Shown in pieces: positions 17,143 to 26,206 of a stretch of 64,000 bases of DNA; within the stretch, counting starts at the first letter, position 1, and each line of letters begins with the position of its first letter. Source of the DNA: Paenibacillus xylanilyticus (GTDB taxonomy: Bacteria; Bacillota; Bacilli; Paenibacillales; Paenibacillaceae); the NCBI RefSeq assembly GCF_013359935.1, contig NZ_JABMCB010000185.1, positions 124,001-188,000 of the forward strand. Reading direction: 5' to 3'. The translations under genes and the position numbers were made by a program. Below the pieces are notes generated by a model. It made no database searches. It worked only from the letters and a program-made list of their open reading frames with translations, and was not told where the DNA came from.

Positions 17143-20100
17143 CCTCTTGTCGTTCGTTCAACTGTCAACGCTACGGGAGCAATAACATTTACGGGTAACA
17201 CGCTTGGGCTAAGTCGTTCCGATACGACTGGGGTTCCCGGTACACAGGACAGTATAGGGGCTTTCACCACGACCAATGCCTCCGTAAGTTTTGGGACGTA
17301 TCCATTGGGTACAACAAGCTTGTATCAGAGCAATAGCTCCGCTGCAGTTCTTGTTCTTCCTGCAGGCAGTACTGTATTATATGCAGAATTGATCTGGGGC
17401 GGAAGCTATATTAATGGCAATGTAAATTTGAGCGCAGCCATTAACAATCCGGTAACTTTTATCACACCTGCAGGGACATCCAGCATTACTCCTGACCCGG
17501 CGACATCTAATCAATTTGATCTGGGGAACGGCGCAGCCGGGTATGTGCGTTCAGCGAATGTTACGACGCTTGTACAAAATGGGGGGGCGGGTACATATAG
17601 CACTGGAGCCGTAGTGGGAACGATCGTCATCAACAACGATTCCACAGCCAATCATGCTGGCTGGACACTTGGAGTCATTTATCAAAATCCCAATTTGCCT
17701 TTTCGAAACATGTCATTGCGTGCTGGCGGAGTACTTGTCCAATCGACTTCTGCACCTGTAGTCACCACACTGACAGGATTTGCAACTCCCATTTCTGGTG
17801 CGCTCGGAGGAAGAGCCCTGTTCAGTGCACAGGAGGGGGACGCGAACCGGACAGGAGATCAGGCATTATTCGGACCAACCTCTGCTACCTCGGTTGCTTT
17901 GTCCGGACCCAACAATTTTGCTGCCAACTTTTTTGCATCACAAATCAACGGAGATACTGGAGCACTCAACACCACAGGCACATTTGGCAATCGGAACCAG
18001 GTCAATGGCGCTCCAGGCTCAAATATTTCCGGTGGACGCCAAGGCTGGGATATTACCAATGTGGATGTGTCAGCGAGACTGATTAATAATCAGTCTTCAG
18101 CCGTGTTGACGTTAACGACCTCGGGAGATGCCTACATCGTTAACGGCAATGCCATTCAGGTTGATATTAATGCACCCAGAATTACAGTGGCGAAAGGGAC
18201 GGCAGCCTCCGGTGCGGTAGCAGGAGATAGCATTCTCTATACGGTCACCGTCACCAATGCAGGTACTGCCAGTGCGGCCAGTGTGGTTTTATCCGATTCA
18301 TTGCCTTCAGGGCTTACCTTTATTCCAGGGAGTGTCACGGTTGCAGGTGTATCTCGTCCAACACTTGATGTGACTGCTGGCATTCCACTGGGTTCATTAA
18401 ACCTGTCCAGCAATATTGTCGTTACCTATCGAGCACTCATCGGTCAGGATGCAAGCATCCTGCAGCTGGTGAATTCGGCAAATGCGGCCTTTACTTTTCA
18501 AAGTGTGGCAGGAGGACCGATCATTACAGGCGTTATTCCGTCCAATAACTCCACACTCCCTGTATATTCACCTAACCTGTCCATTGTGAAGTCGGCGAGT
18601 ACAACCAATGCCACGGTGGGTGACCTGGTAACGTACACGCTTCAGGTGAACAACGGAGGGAATGTTGCAGCGAGCGTTACATTGACAGATAACATTCCCA
18701 GTGGCAGCTCGTATGTAGCAGGCAGCTTCCGCCTGAACGGAAATGTTATTGCAGGTGCCAATCCGGCCACCGGTGTGAATTTGGGCAGCCTTGCTGCAGG
18801 CAGCGCGAATACCGTAACCTTTCAAGTGCTCGTCACAAGCTTGCCGACGCCTCCAACCCTAGTGGATCAGGCCACCGCTTCCTATTCCTTCAACTCGCCT
18901 GACGGACGAACCATAACGGGTACAGTAGCATCGAACACCCTGACGATTCCGGTGACTTTACCCAATGTAACTGCAGTTAAATCGGCTTCGGTCAGCGATG
19001 TAGCCGTAGGGGAGACATTCACCTATACCGTGGTGACCACGAACGGCGGTATTCAGCCGATTAACAATGTGATTCTTACGGATTCTCTCCCTACAGGAAC
19101 AACATTTGTTCCTGGAAGTGTGACTGTTAGGGGAGGGGCAGTAGCATCGGCTAACCCGAACAGTGGTATCTCAATTGGAACCCTGACTGCAGGAAGCTCC
19201 GCGACGGTGACGTTTCAGCTTACTGTTCAATCCTTACCTGCATCAGGTTCGCTGCTTAATCGGGCTTCTGTGTCCTATAGTTCAGGTGCATTTACGGGGA
19301 TTTCCAACTCCAATTCGATTACAACTCCTGTGTACCAGCCGATCATCGCCATCAACAAGTCGGTGAGTCAAACGAATGAGACATTGGGAGATCAGCTTGC
19401 CTACACACTGGTGGTGACAAACAGCGGCAACATAGGGGCTCAGGTTACGGTGACCGATACGATTCCGGCTGGACTGACATTTGTCCCGAATTCAGTAACG
19501 GTGAATGGTACTGCACGTCCGGGAACCAGTCCACTAACCGGAATAACGCTGGGCAGCCTCTTGCCAGGAGCCATGGCAACAGTGGTGTTTCGTGCTACTC
19601 TCAATACACTGCCATCTCCGCCCACACTGGAGAATCAGGGTACTGCAGCGTTTACGTACCAACTACCGAGTGGGAGGAATCTCTCAGGCAGCAGCCAGTC
19701 CAATATCGTTCGCATATCTGCCTCAGCCCCGAATATCTCCATTAGCAAAACTGTGAATACACCAGATGCGACTGTAGGAGATGTACTTACCTACACCGTT
19801 ATTGCAACGAACGCGGGAATCAGTGCAGTACAAAATCTCGTTATTTCGGATACACCGTCCGGCTCAGAGTTTGTACCAGGCAGTGTCACCATCAATGGAA
19901 CCGCTGCCGGAAGCGCAAGCCCCGTTTCGGGAATTGCTGTTGGAACTTTGAACAGCTCAAGTAGTGTGACTGTGACCTACCAGGCTAGAGTAACATCCGT
20001 TCCGTCCACAGGTTCGGTAACCAATCGGGCAAGTGCTGCATTTACATCAGGCAGTTTTAATGGCGTTTCTTCATCCGTCACGGTAAGTACACCCATATTC

Positions 20101-23100
20101 CAGCCTGTAATCCAAGTGGTAAAGTCAGCAAGCACAACCAATCTGACGGTGGGCGATTCTTTTAATTACAGTCTTCAGATCACCAATACAGGCAATATTG
20201 CTGCAACAGTTACCTTGACGGATCCGATCCCGGCAGGAGCTGTATTCAGTACGAACAGCGTCATTATTAATGGCGTACCTACGCCTGGTGTTAGCCCGGC
20301 AACAGGAATTAATCTAGGGTTGATCGCGGCTGGCTCAAGCGCAACGGTCACTTTTGTAGCAACGGTCACAAGTTTGCCTGAATCAAGGCAGTTGACTAAC
20401 CAGGCGGTCGCTTCATTCAACTACACTCTTCCAAGTGGAAGAACGATTGCCGGTTTCTCGTCTTCGAACACCATCACTATTCCCGTCTCTCTTCCCAATG
20501 TAACGATTGTTAACAGTGACAATGTAGAGTACGGCGTAGTTGGGGATGTCATCAGGTACACATCTGTTATTCGCAACAATGGAACCGTAGCCGTTAACAA
20601 TGTGGTATATGTCAACCCTCTTCCTCCGAATACCCCATTTGTACCCGGAAGCGTCATTGTGAACGGGACTTCATTCCCGCTCTCCAATCCGACCGCCGGC
20701 ATTCCAATCGGTACGTTGGCTCCAGGAGCTGAGGTTACCGTAACTTTTGAGGTGACGATTACTATGCCGATTCCTTCGCAGATTAACAATCAGTCGACGG
20801 TCAGCTTCACATCCGGTTCATTCTCGGGGTCATCATCGTCCAATACGACAGAGACTCCGGTCATTCAACCGCAGATTGCACTTGTCAAAACGGCCAACAC
20901 AGTAAATGCGACTGTAGGTGATACGGTCATCTACACGGTGACTGTCAGCAACACAGGCAATTTGCAGGCTAATGTTACCGTCACAGATACCATTCCTGCT
21001 GCAACTTCTTTTGTAGCCAACAGTGTTGTGGTATCTGGTGTGCCGCAGCCAGGAGCATCGCCTGGAACAGGCATTTCGGTAGGCGTTGTAGCAGCGGGAG
21101 CGACAGCGGTTGTCACGTTTGCGGTTGTCGTGGATACCCTTCCGTCACCGCAGCAGCTAAGCAACTTTGCGACATCTTCCTTTACCTTTACACCGCCTGA
21201 TGGACGAACCTTAACAGGAACAGCCACCTCGAATACGCTGACGTTTCCGGTCTCATCTCCAAACGTTGCTGTCGTTAAAAGTACAACTTCGACTGCGGCT
21301 GCTGTAGGCGACACTGTTAATTACTCCATTCTGGTAACAAACAGCGGTATAGCTCCGGTAAACAATATTCAGTTGTCGGATCCGATTCCTGCTGGAGCAT
21401 CCTTTGTCACAGGCAGTGTGACGGTGAACGGGGTTGCGCAACCCGCAGCCAATCCGGCTGGGGGGATATCGCTGGGGACACTTGCTCCAGGAGCCTCCGC
21501 AACCATTACTTTCAGTATCCGTGTCGACGCGATTCCGCCAAGCGGCCAGCTGAGCAATCGGTCCACAGTGAGTTTTACTTCAGGGGCATTCTCAAGCACG
21601 ACATTTTCCAACACGGTGGTTACGCCAGTATTTCAGCCGATTCTCTCGGTACAAAAGACAGCAAGTACACAAAACGCTACGGTCGGCGATACGGTTAGCT
21701 ACACGGTCAACGTGTCCAATACGGGCAACTATGGTGCCCAGATTAACCTGACGGACAATATCCCTGCGGGAACCATTCTCGTTCCGAACAGTGTCATTGT
21801 GAATGGTCAGCCGCTGCCTGCCGCGAATCCAGCCACAGGCATTGCAGCAGGGACTATCGCAGCTGGTGCAACAACAACCATTACCTTTTCTGTGGTTATT
21901 GATACCTTGCCATCTCCACAGCAGCTGGTGAATCAGGCTTCGGTTGCTCTTTCCTTCACATTACCTGACGGAAGGACCATTACAGGTTCGGTGCTTTCCA
22001 ACGTACTGACCATTTCGGTCTCGGCTCCGGACGTCGATGTGGTGAAATCGACGACGTCAACGGCGGTATCTGTCGGTGATATTGTGACATACAGTGTTGC
22101 AGTAACGAATAACGGAATTGCGACGGTGAACAATGTAGTCTTCACGGATGCAGTACCGGCAAGCACTGTCCTTGCGCCAACCGGCGTATTCGTAGATGGT
22201 GTGCTCCGCCCGGGGGCCAACCCTTCCACTGGAATAACCATCGGTTCCATCGCGCCTGGTGCTACCGTGACCGTTGTATTTAGTGTGCAGGTTACTTCAC
22301 TCCCGGCAAGTGCGGTTTTGAACAATCAGTCCACAGTCAGCTTTACATCAGGCGTGTTCTCAGCCACAACATTTTCCAATACGGTTACAACGCCGGTGTA
22401 TCAGCCGATCCTGACGGCGGTCAAGACGGGGGATCAGTCGATAGCCACGGTAGGAGATACCGTTGTGTACAGCATCGCCATCTCCAATGCGGGGAACTAT
22501 GGGGCATCCGTTACGTTGACCGATACAATCCCAGCCGGAACCGAGCTTGTACCGAATAGCGTTATTATCAATGGTGCATCAGCACCGGGTGCTGATCCTG
22601 CCTCGGGTATTCCGCTGGGCGTCGTTTCGACAACGACCATGGTCATGTTCTCGGTCGTCATTGTCACCCTTCCTTTGAGCCAGTCCATAACGAATCAGGC
22701 TTCCGCAACCTTTACGTATACGCTGCCAGACGGAAGAACACTGGGTGGCAGTTTAACATCCAATTCACTCAACATCCAGGTGTCTGCTCCGGATGTAAGT
22801 GTAACGAAGACGACAACTGCGGTAGATGCGGTGGTTGGTGATACGATCGTATACGAAATGGTTGTAACCAACAACGGAATCGATCCCATTAACAATGTGG
22901 TGTTGAGCGATCCGATCGATCCTGCCACAACATTTGTCACTGGAAGTGTTCTGGTGGACGGCGTACAGCGTGCCTCGGCCAATCCCGCCTTGGGAATCGC
23001 TCTCGGCACAATTGCACCCGGCGCATCAGTGGCAGTATCCTATGCCGTCCGCGTCAATTCGCTTCCTGCACCACCAGTTGTAAGCAGTCAATCATCCGTA

Positions 23101-23841
23101 AGCTTCACTTCGGGTGTCTTCTCGGGAGCTTCATACTCGAATACAGTGGTCACACCGATCTATCAACCGATTATTGCCGTGTCCAAGACGGCAAGTACGT
23201 CCAATGCAACGATCGGTGACACCATCGTTTATTCTTTCTCCATCAATAATAGCGGAAATCTTGCTGCAAATCTGACATTGACGGATAACATCCCGGATGG
23301 AGCTGTGCTTCTTCCGAACAGTGTCCTGATTGATGGTGTTCCACAGCCAGGTGCCAATCCGGAAGCCGGAATTGTGGTGGGTACCATACCACCAGGTGGC
23401 TCCGTTAATGTGACAGTCACCCTGGAAGTTACTGTGGATTCATTACCGCAGAATCAGCAGCTGATCAATCAGGCCGTGGCCAATTATACATTCAGTCCGC
23501 CGGATGGCCGTCAGTTGACGGGTACCGTTTCTTCCAACGTTCTGGTGATTCCTGTATCTGCACCAAACGTAACTGTTGTCAAAAGCACTGACGCCATTGA
23601 TGCTGTGGTCGGTGATGTGATCACCTATACGGTTGTTGTCACGAACGCTGGCATTGAAGTGGTCAATAATGTGGTCATGGTGGACCCAGTACCAGTAGGA
23701 ACGGTGTTTGTAACCGGAAGCGTAACGGTGGATGGAGTGCCAAGGCCAACCGGCAATCCGAATACGGGAATAACGCTCGGATCGATCGCTGCTGGTGCTT
23801 CGGTTACCGTTACATTCAGAGTAGAGGTCGTGGTGATATGA
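17140..23841 (+). CDS. Giant DUF11-repeat surface protein, part 1 (probable AUU start)
   Basis: About 2,233 residues from the ATT codon. The N-terminal domain (about 1-340) begins PLVVRSTVNATGAITFTGN and has beta-rich, Gly/Ser/Thr-rich sequence. About 15 DUF11 (conserved-repeat) modules of 125-130 residues follow, each with VKS...VGDxVTYT, LTDxIPAG and VPxSVxVNG signatures. Modules alternate between type A (NTGN, ending PDGRTLTG..SN) and type B (NxGI..VNNV, ending NQSTVSFTSGxFS). There is no signal peptide, sortase motif or S-layer domain, so a spore-surface or other unconventional location is possible (inference). An in-frame ATG at 17122 overlaps the ribosome binding site. The last module is cut off and continues in the next frame. 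Confidence 0.85.
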   Translation: MPLVVRSTVNATGAITFTGNTLGLSRSDTTGVPGTQDSIGAFTTTNASVSFGTYPLGTTSLYQSNSSAAVLVLPAGSTVLYAELIWGGSYINGNVNLSAAINNPVTFITPAGTSSITPDPATSNQFDLGNGAAGYVRSANVTTLVQNGGAGTYSTGAVVGTIVINNDSTANHAGWTLGVIYQNPNLPFRNMSLRAGGVLVQSTSAPVVTTLTGFATPISGALGGRALFSAQEGDANRTGDQALFGPTSATSVALSGPNNFAANFFASQINGDTGALNTTGTFGNRNQVNGAPGSNISGGRQGWDITNVDVSARLINNQSSAVLTLTTSGDAYIVNGNAIQVDINAPRITVAKGTAASGAVAGDSILYTVTVTNAGTASAASVVLSDSLPSGLTFIPGSVTVAGVSRPTLDVTAGIPLGSLNLSSNIVVTYRALIGQDASILQLVNSANAAFTFQSVAGGPIITGVIPSNNSTLPVYSPNLSIVKSASTTNATVGDLVTYTLQVNNGGNVAASVTLTDNIPSGSSYVAGSFRLNGNVIAGANPATGVNLGSLAAGSANTVTFQVLVTSLPTPPTLVDQATASYSFNSPDGRTITGTVASNTLTIPVTLPNVTAVKSASVSDVAVGETFTYTVVTTNGGIQPINNVILTDSLPTGTTFVPGSVTVRGGAVASANPNSGISIGTLTAGSSATVTFQLTVQSLPASGSLLNRASVSYSSGAFTGISNSNSITTPVYQPIIAINKSVSQTNETLGDQLAYTLVVTNSGNIGAQVTVTDTIPAGLTFVPNSVTVNGTARPGTSPLTGITLGSLLPGAMATVVFRATLNTLPSPPTLENQGTAAFTYQLPSGRNLSGSSQSNIVRISASAPNISISKTVNTPDATVGDVLTYTVIATNAGISAVQNLVISDTPSGSEFVPGSVTINGTAAGSASPVSGIAVGTLNSSSSVTVTYQARVTSVPSTGSVTNRASAAFTSGSFNGVSSSVTVSTPIFQPVIQVVKSASTTNLTVGDSFNYSLQITNTGNIAATVTLTDPIPAGAVFSTNSVIINGVPTPGVSPATGINLGLIAAGSSATVTFVATVTSLPESRQLTNQAVASFNYTLPSGRTIAGFSSSNTITIPVSLPNVTIVNSDNVEYGVVGDVIRYTSVIRNNGTVAVNNVVYVNPLPPNTPFVPGSVIVNGTSFPLSNPTAGIPIGTLAPGAEVTVTFEVTITMPIPSQINNQSTVSFTSGSFSGSSSSNTTETPVIQPQIALVKTANTVNATVGDTVIYTVTVSNTGNLQANVTVTDTIPAATSFVANSVVVSGVPQPGASPGTGISVGVVAAGATAVVTFAVVVDTLPSPQQLSNFATSSFTFTPPDGRTLTGTATSNTLTFPVSSPNVAVVKSTTSTAAAVGDTVNYSILVTNSGIAPVNNIQLSDPIPAGASFVTGSVTVNGVAQPAANPAGGISLGTLAPGASATITFSIRVDAIPPSGQLSNRSTVSFTSGAFSSTTFSNTVVTPVFQPILSVQKTASTQNATVGDTVSYTVNVSNTGNYGAQINLTDNIPAGTILVPNSVIVNGQPLPAANPATGIAAGTIAAGATTTITFSVVIDTLPSPQQLVNQASVALSFTLPDGRTITGSVLSNVLTISVSAPDVDVVKSTTSTAVSVGDIVTYSVAVTNNGIATVNNVVFTDAVPASTVLAPTGVFVDGVLRPGANPSTGITIGSIAPGATVTVVFSVQVTSLPASAVLNNQSTVSFTSGVFSATTFSNTVTTPVYQPILTAVKTGDQSIATVGDTVVYSIAISNAGNYGASVTLTDTIPAGTELVPNSVIINGASAPGADPASGIPLGVVSTTTMVMFSVVIVTLPLSQSITNQASATFTYTLPDGRTLGGSLTSNSLNIQVSAPDVSVTKTTTAVDAVVGDTIVYEMVVTNNGIDPINNVVLSDPIDPATTFVTGSVLVDGVQRASANPALGIALGTIAPGASVAVSYAVRVNSLPAPPVVSSQSSVSFTSGVFSGASYSNTVVTPIYQPIIAVSKTASTSNATIGDTIVYSFSINNSGNLAANLTLTDNIPDGAVLLPNSVLIDGVPQPGANPEAGIVVGTIPPGGSVNVTVTLEVTVDSLPQNQQLINQAVANYTFSPPDGRQLTGTVSSNVLVIPVSAPNVTVVKSTDAIDAVVGDVITYTVVVTNAGIEVVNNVVMVDPVPVGTVFVTGSVTVDGVPRPTGNPNTGITLGSIAAGASVTVTFRVEVVVI
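18571..23838 (+). repeat. Tandem DUF11 module repeats (A/B alternation, about 385 bp each)
   Basis: Module starts were located by the xP[IVN]xxxxK motif near 18571, 18958, 19336, 19726, 20101, 20488, 20869, 21256, 21635, 22024, 22402, 22788, 23164 and 23560. Odd and even modules resemble each other more than their neighbours, giving a two-module unit of about 770 bp. The coding repeats are diverged at DNA level. Confidence 0.8.
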
Positions 23842-25529
23842 GCCAATCTTCCGGTCCGTTGTCCCACTGGCTACAGAATCAGTCACTGGTTCGATTCAGC
23901 ACGGGTATGACTGAACTGGAACAGGTGGCTTATTCCAACACCGTAGTTACACCATGGGTTGGGCCCAGACTTGAAGTGAGAAAGGGCTGCAATGTGACTG
24001 TTGCTGCACTGGGGCAGTCACTAACTTACCAGATTGAGATTATGAATACGGGGAATCGAACAGCCATCGTTTATGTAGTCGATCCGCTTTCGGAAGATAC
24101 GTCACTCCTTCCGAACAGTGTACTTCGCGATGGCATTCCGTTACCGGGGGCATCACCCGAACTTGGGCTGCCTCCTGCGGAGGTGGCACCGGGAGCCACA
24201 ATGCGCTACCACTTTCAAGTGGCCATTGTGCGTTTGCCTACGTCACTGAAGCTGTTCAATCAGGCGCAGGTAAATTATGAATTTTTAACCCCAGAAGGCA
24301 GAACGGTTACAGGCAGAGAACTTTCCAACACGGTTGAGGTCACCCTCGCATCATCCCGTTTGGAGGTAGCCCTTCAGACAGATCATATACAGACCTTCTC
24401 GGGGGATATTGTTTTGTACAGTGTCGTTGTAAGCAATCCGGGATTTTTGACAGCTGCTGGTGCCAGGGTGACTGTTGCTTTGACCCCAGGGCTGGTGTTT
24501 ATTCCTGCAAGTGTCGTCATTAATGGCATGTTCGCTCCCCAGATGACACCGGATTCCGGGATAGAAATCGGGGACATCCAGCCTGGAAGTTCCGTTCGCA
24601 TTCAATATCGGGTCCAGGTGGTTGCGGTAAGGGATGCAGAGAGCATACCAACTCAGGCGGTGCTGGAGTATACTTCTGCAGGCGGGGAGGAAACCGTTTA
24701 TTCAAACGAAGTCACACTTGAGGTAATCCAGCCTTTGATTTCCATCTATAAAAGAGTACTTCCGGTGAATGCCTCGGCCGGGGATATTGTGCGATATGAC
24801 ATTACCATTTCGAATGAAAGCAATTATGCGGTGGATGCCAAAGTATCGGATTCACTGCCTGCTGGAATGACTTTTGTGGAAGGAAGTCTCGGCTGGAATG
24901 GTGTCAAACGTCCCGGGGCCAATCCGGTCAAAGGATTTAACCTGGGAACACTGACTGCACGGTCTGTCATCAATATTCAATTTGAAGCCAAAATTGCGGA
25001 GCAAGGAGCAGCGCAGCCTAATCACTTCGAGCTGGTTAATCAGGCGCGTCTCCTGTATACGTATCGGCTGCCGGATTCACGAATGGTACAGCGTATGGCA
25101 GCCTCCAATGAAGCAACAGTCTACCTGAAAAGCCCGATCATCAAGGTATATGTCGAAGTGATACCCGTTTTAATCGAACAGGGCGGATCAGTTACTTTTC
25201 AAGTCCGAGTTGAGAATACAGGTTCTCTGTCTGCTCGAGTACAACTCGCAGGAGTTCTTCCTCCGGGAGCCAAATGGCGAGGTCAAGCAGAAGGTCAAGT
25301 CAAGTGGAGTATCCCCCGATACTCTACGCCAAGGTATCTGCATTTGGGGGAGCTGGGGCCGGGGGCAGAGAGAAACATATCCTATGCAGCACAACTGTCT
25401 CCGGAAGAGACGGGAATGCTGAAAGGTTTCCTGACTGCTATGTTTACGTATGAAATAAACGGGCAGAAACGAAGCGGCGAAGCAAGGTCGAACGAGTACA
25501 CCATCGTTATAGAATACGGTGAAGAATAG
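23838..25529 (+). CDS. DUF11-repeat surface protein, part 2 (frame-shifted continuation)
   Basis: 563 residues. The ATG overlaps the TGA of the upstream gene (ATGA), and GAGG lies 11 nt upstream. The first about 35 residues (NQSLVRFSTG...VAYSNTVVTPW) are the missing end of a type-B DUF11 module, and four further modules continue the A/B alternation (about 36-170, 171-300, 301-435, 436-560). The two frames were therefore once one gene. The last module is divergent and ends IVIEYGEE without an anchor. It could be translated by reinitiation at ATGA. Whether the split is functional or a decayed frame cannot be decided here. Confidence 0.75.
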   Translation: MSQSSGPLSHWLQNQSLVRFSTGMTELEQVAYSNTVVTPWVGPRLEVRKGCNVTVAALGQSLTYQIEIMNTGNRTAIVYVVDPLSEDTSLLPNSVLRDGIPLPGASPELGLPPAEVAPGATMRYHFQVAIVRLPTSLKLFNQAQVNYEFLTPEGRTVTGRELSNTVEVTLASSRLEVALQTDHIQTFSGDIVLYSVVVSNPGFLTAAGARVTVALTPGLVFIPASVVINGMFAPQMTPDSGIEIGDIQPGSSVRIQYRVQVVAVRDAESIPTQAVLEYTSAGGEETVYSNEVTLEVIQPLISIYKRVLPVNASAGDIVRYDITISNESNYAVDAKVSDSLPAGMTFVEGSLGWNGVKRPGANPVKGFNLGTLTARSVINIQFEAKIAEQGAAQPNHFELVNQARLLYTYRLPDSRMVQRMAASNEATVYLKSPIIKVYVEVIPVLIEQGGSVTFQVRVENTGSLSARVQLAGVLPPGAKWRGQAEGQVKWSIPRYSTPRYLHLGELGPGAERNISYAAQLSPEETGMLKGFLTAMFTYEINGQKRSGEARSNEYTIVIEYGEE

Positions 25530-25684
25530 TGTCCAGCAGCTTACAATGATGAATTGGAAAATTTGCACCATTATGTTGTCATGACATTACACGAACGCAA
25601 ATGAATGGTATACTAATTGAATATGCCCTCGGCACACAACCCGTGAATCGGGACGTCGGATTAGCTGTAGAGGAGGCCGCCACA

Positions 25685-25942
25685 TTGGCAAAAGCAAAAG
25701 TCGCAAAAAGACCTACCCGGGATGAGTTTGAGCTGGAAGAGCTGGGGAATCAATTAGTTGAAGCATATCATGAGCGTTCGGAAGTACTGCTGACGGTATG
25801 GGGCAAGGAAGAGCAGGTACAAGGGGTTATTGTTAAGCTGGATTCCCGCACACGACTGGTTCATGTAGAACATACCGAAGAGGAGTTCCTGGCGAAAGTA
25901 CCTTTTCTTGATATTATGCGGGTGGAATCTCCCCGTTATTAA
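25685..25942 (+). CDS. YolD-like family protein
   Basis: 85 residues from TTG 25685, chosen because GAGGAGG lies 8 nt upstream; an ATG at 25601 would add 28 residues without a site. Sequence RPTRDEFELEELGNQLVEA...VLLTVWG and RLVHVEHTEEEFLAKVPFLDIMRVE fits the small YolD-like domain (PF08863). In bacilli, yolD-type genes often neighbour Y-family DNA polymerase genes, but none is present here. Function unknown. Confidence 0.75.
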   Translation: MAKAKVAKRPTRDEFELEELGNQLVEAYHERSEVLLTVWGKEEQVQGVIVKLDSRTRLVHVEHTEEEFLAKVPFLDIMRVESPRY

Positions 25943-26035
25943 GAGTTGTAATTTTAAATATTAGGGCATTCGCCCGGTCAAACCCGTTCTTCCTGCATAA
26001 GATATCCCATACCTGTTGCAGAGGAGGTACGGTCA

Positions 26036-26155
26036 ATGAGCGAAGTATTAGGTGGAGAATCAAGAGGCTACGGATACGGAGGTTTCACTTCTGTAGGTGC
26101 CATTCTGGTTTTGTTCATCCTGTTGGTTATCATCTCCAAAGCGTTCTTGGTATAA
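26036..26155 (+). CDS. YjcZ-type small sporulation-associated membrane peptide
   Basis: 39-residue protein beginning MSEVLGGESRGYGYGGF and continuing with a single C-terminal membrane helix ending SKAFLV. Gly/Tyr-rich N terminus plus one helix is the pattern of the YjcZ/small spore-associated membrane peptides of Bacillaceae and Paenibacillaceae. AGAGGAGG lies 9 nt before the ATG and a terminator follows at once, so this is a stand-alone gene. Confidence 0.8.
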   Translation: MSEVLGGESRGYGYGGFTSVGAILVLFILLVIISKAFLV

Positions 26156-26174
26156 TACGTTCCGCATATGAAAG

Positions 26175-26204
26175 AAGCTCTGCCATGCCGGCAGAGCTTT
26201 TTTT
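26175..26204. terminator. Rho-independent terminator
   Basis: AAGCTCTGCC pairs with GGCAGAGCTT, followed by seven T. It ends the YjcZ-type gene and lies just past the end of the convergent permease gene. Confidence 0.85.
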
Positions 26205-26206
26205 AT

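Noticed and set aside
20421-23886. Many minus-strand frames of 60-150 codons under the DUF11 array
   Set aside because: They recur with the repeat period because the coding repeats are themselves biased; Val/Thr/Pro-rich mirror sequences, not genes.
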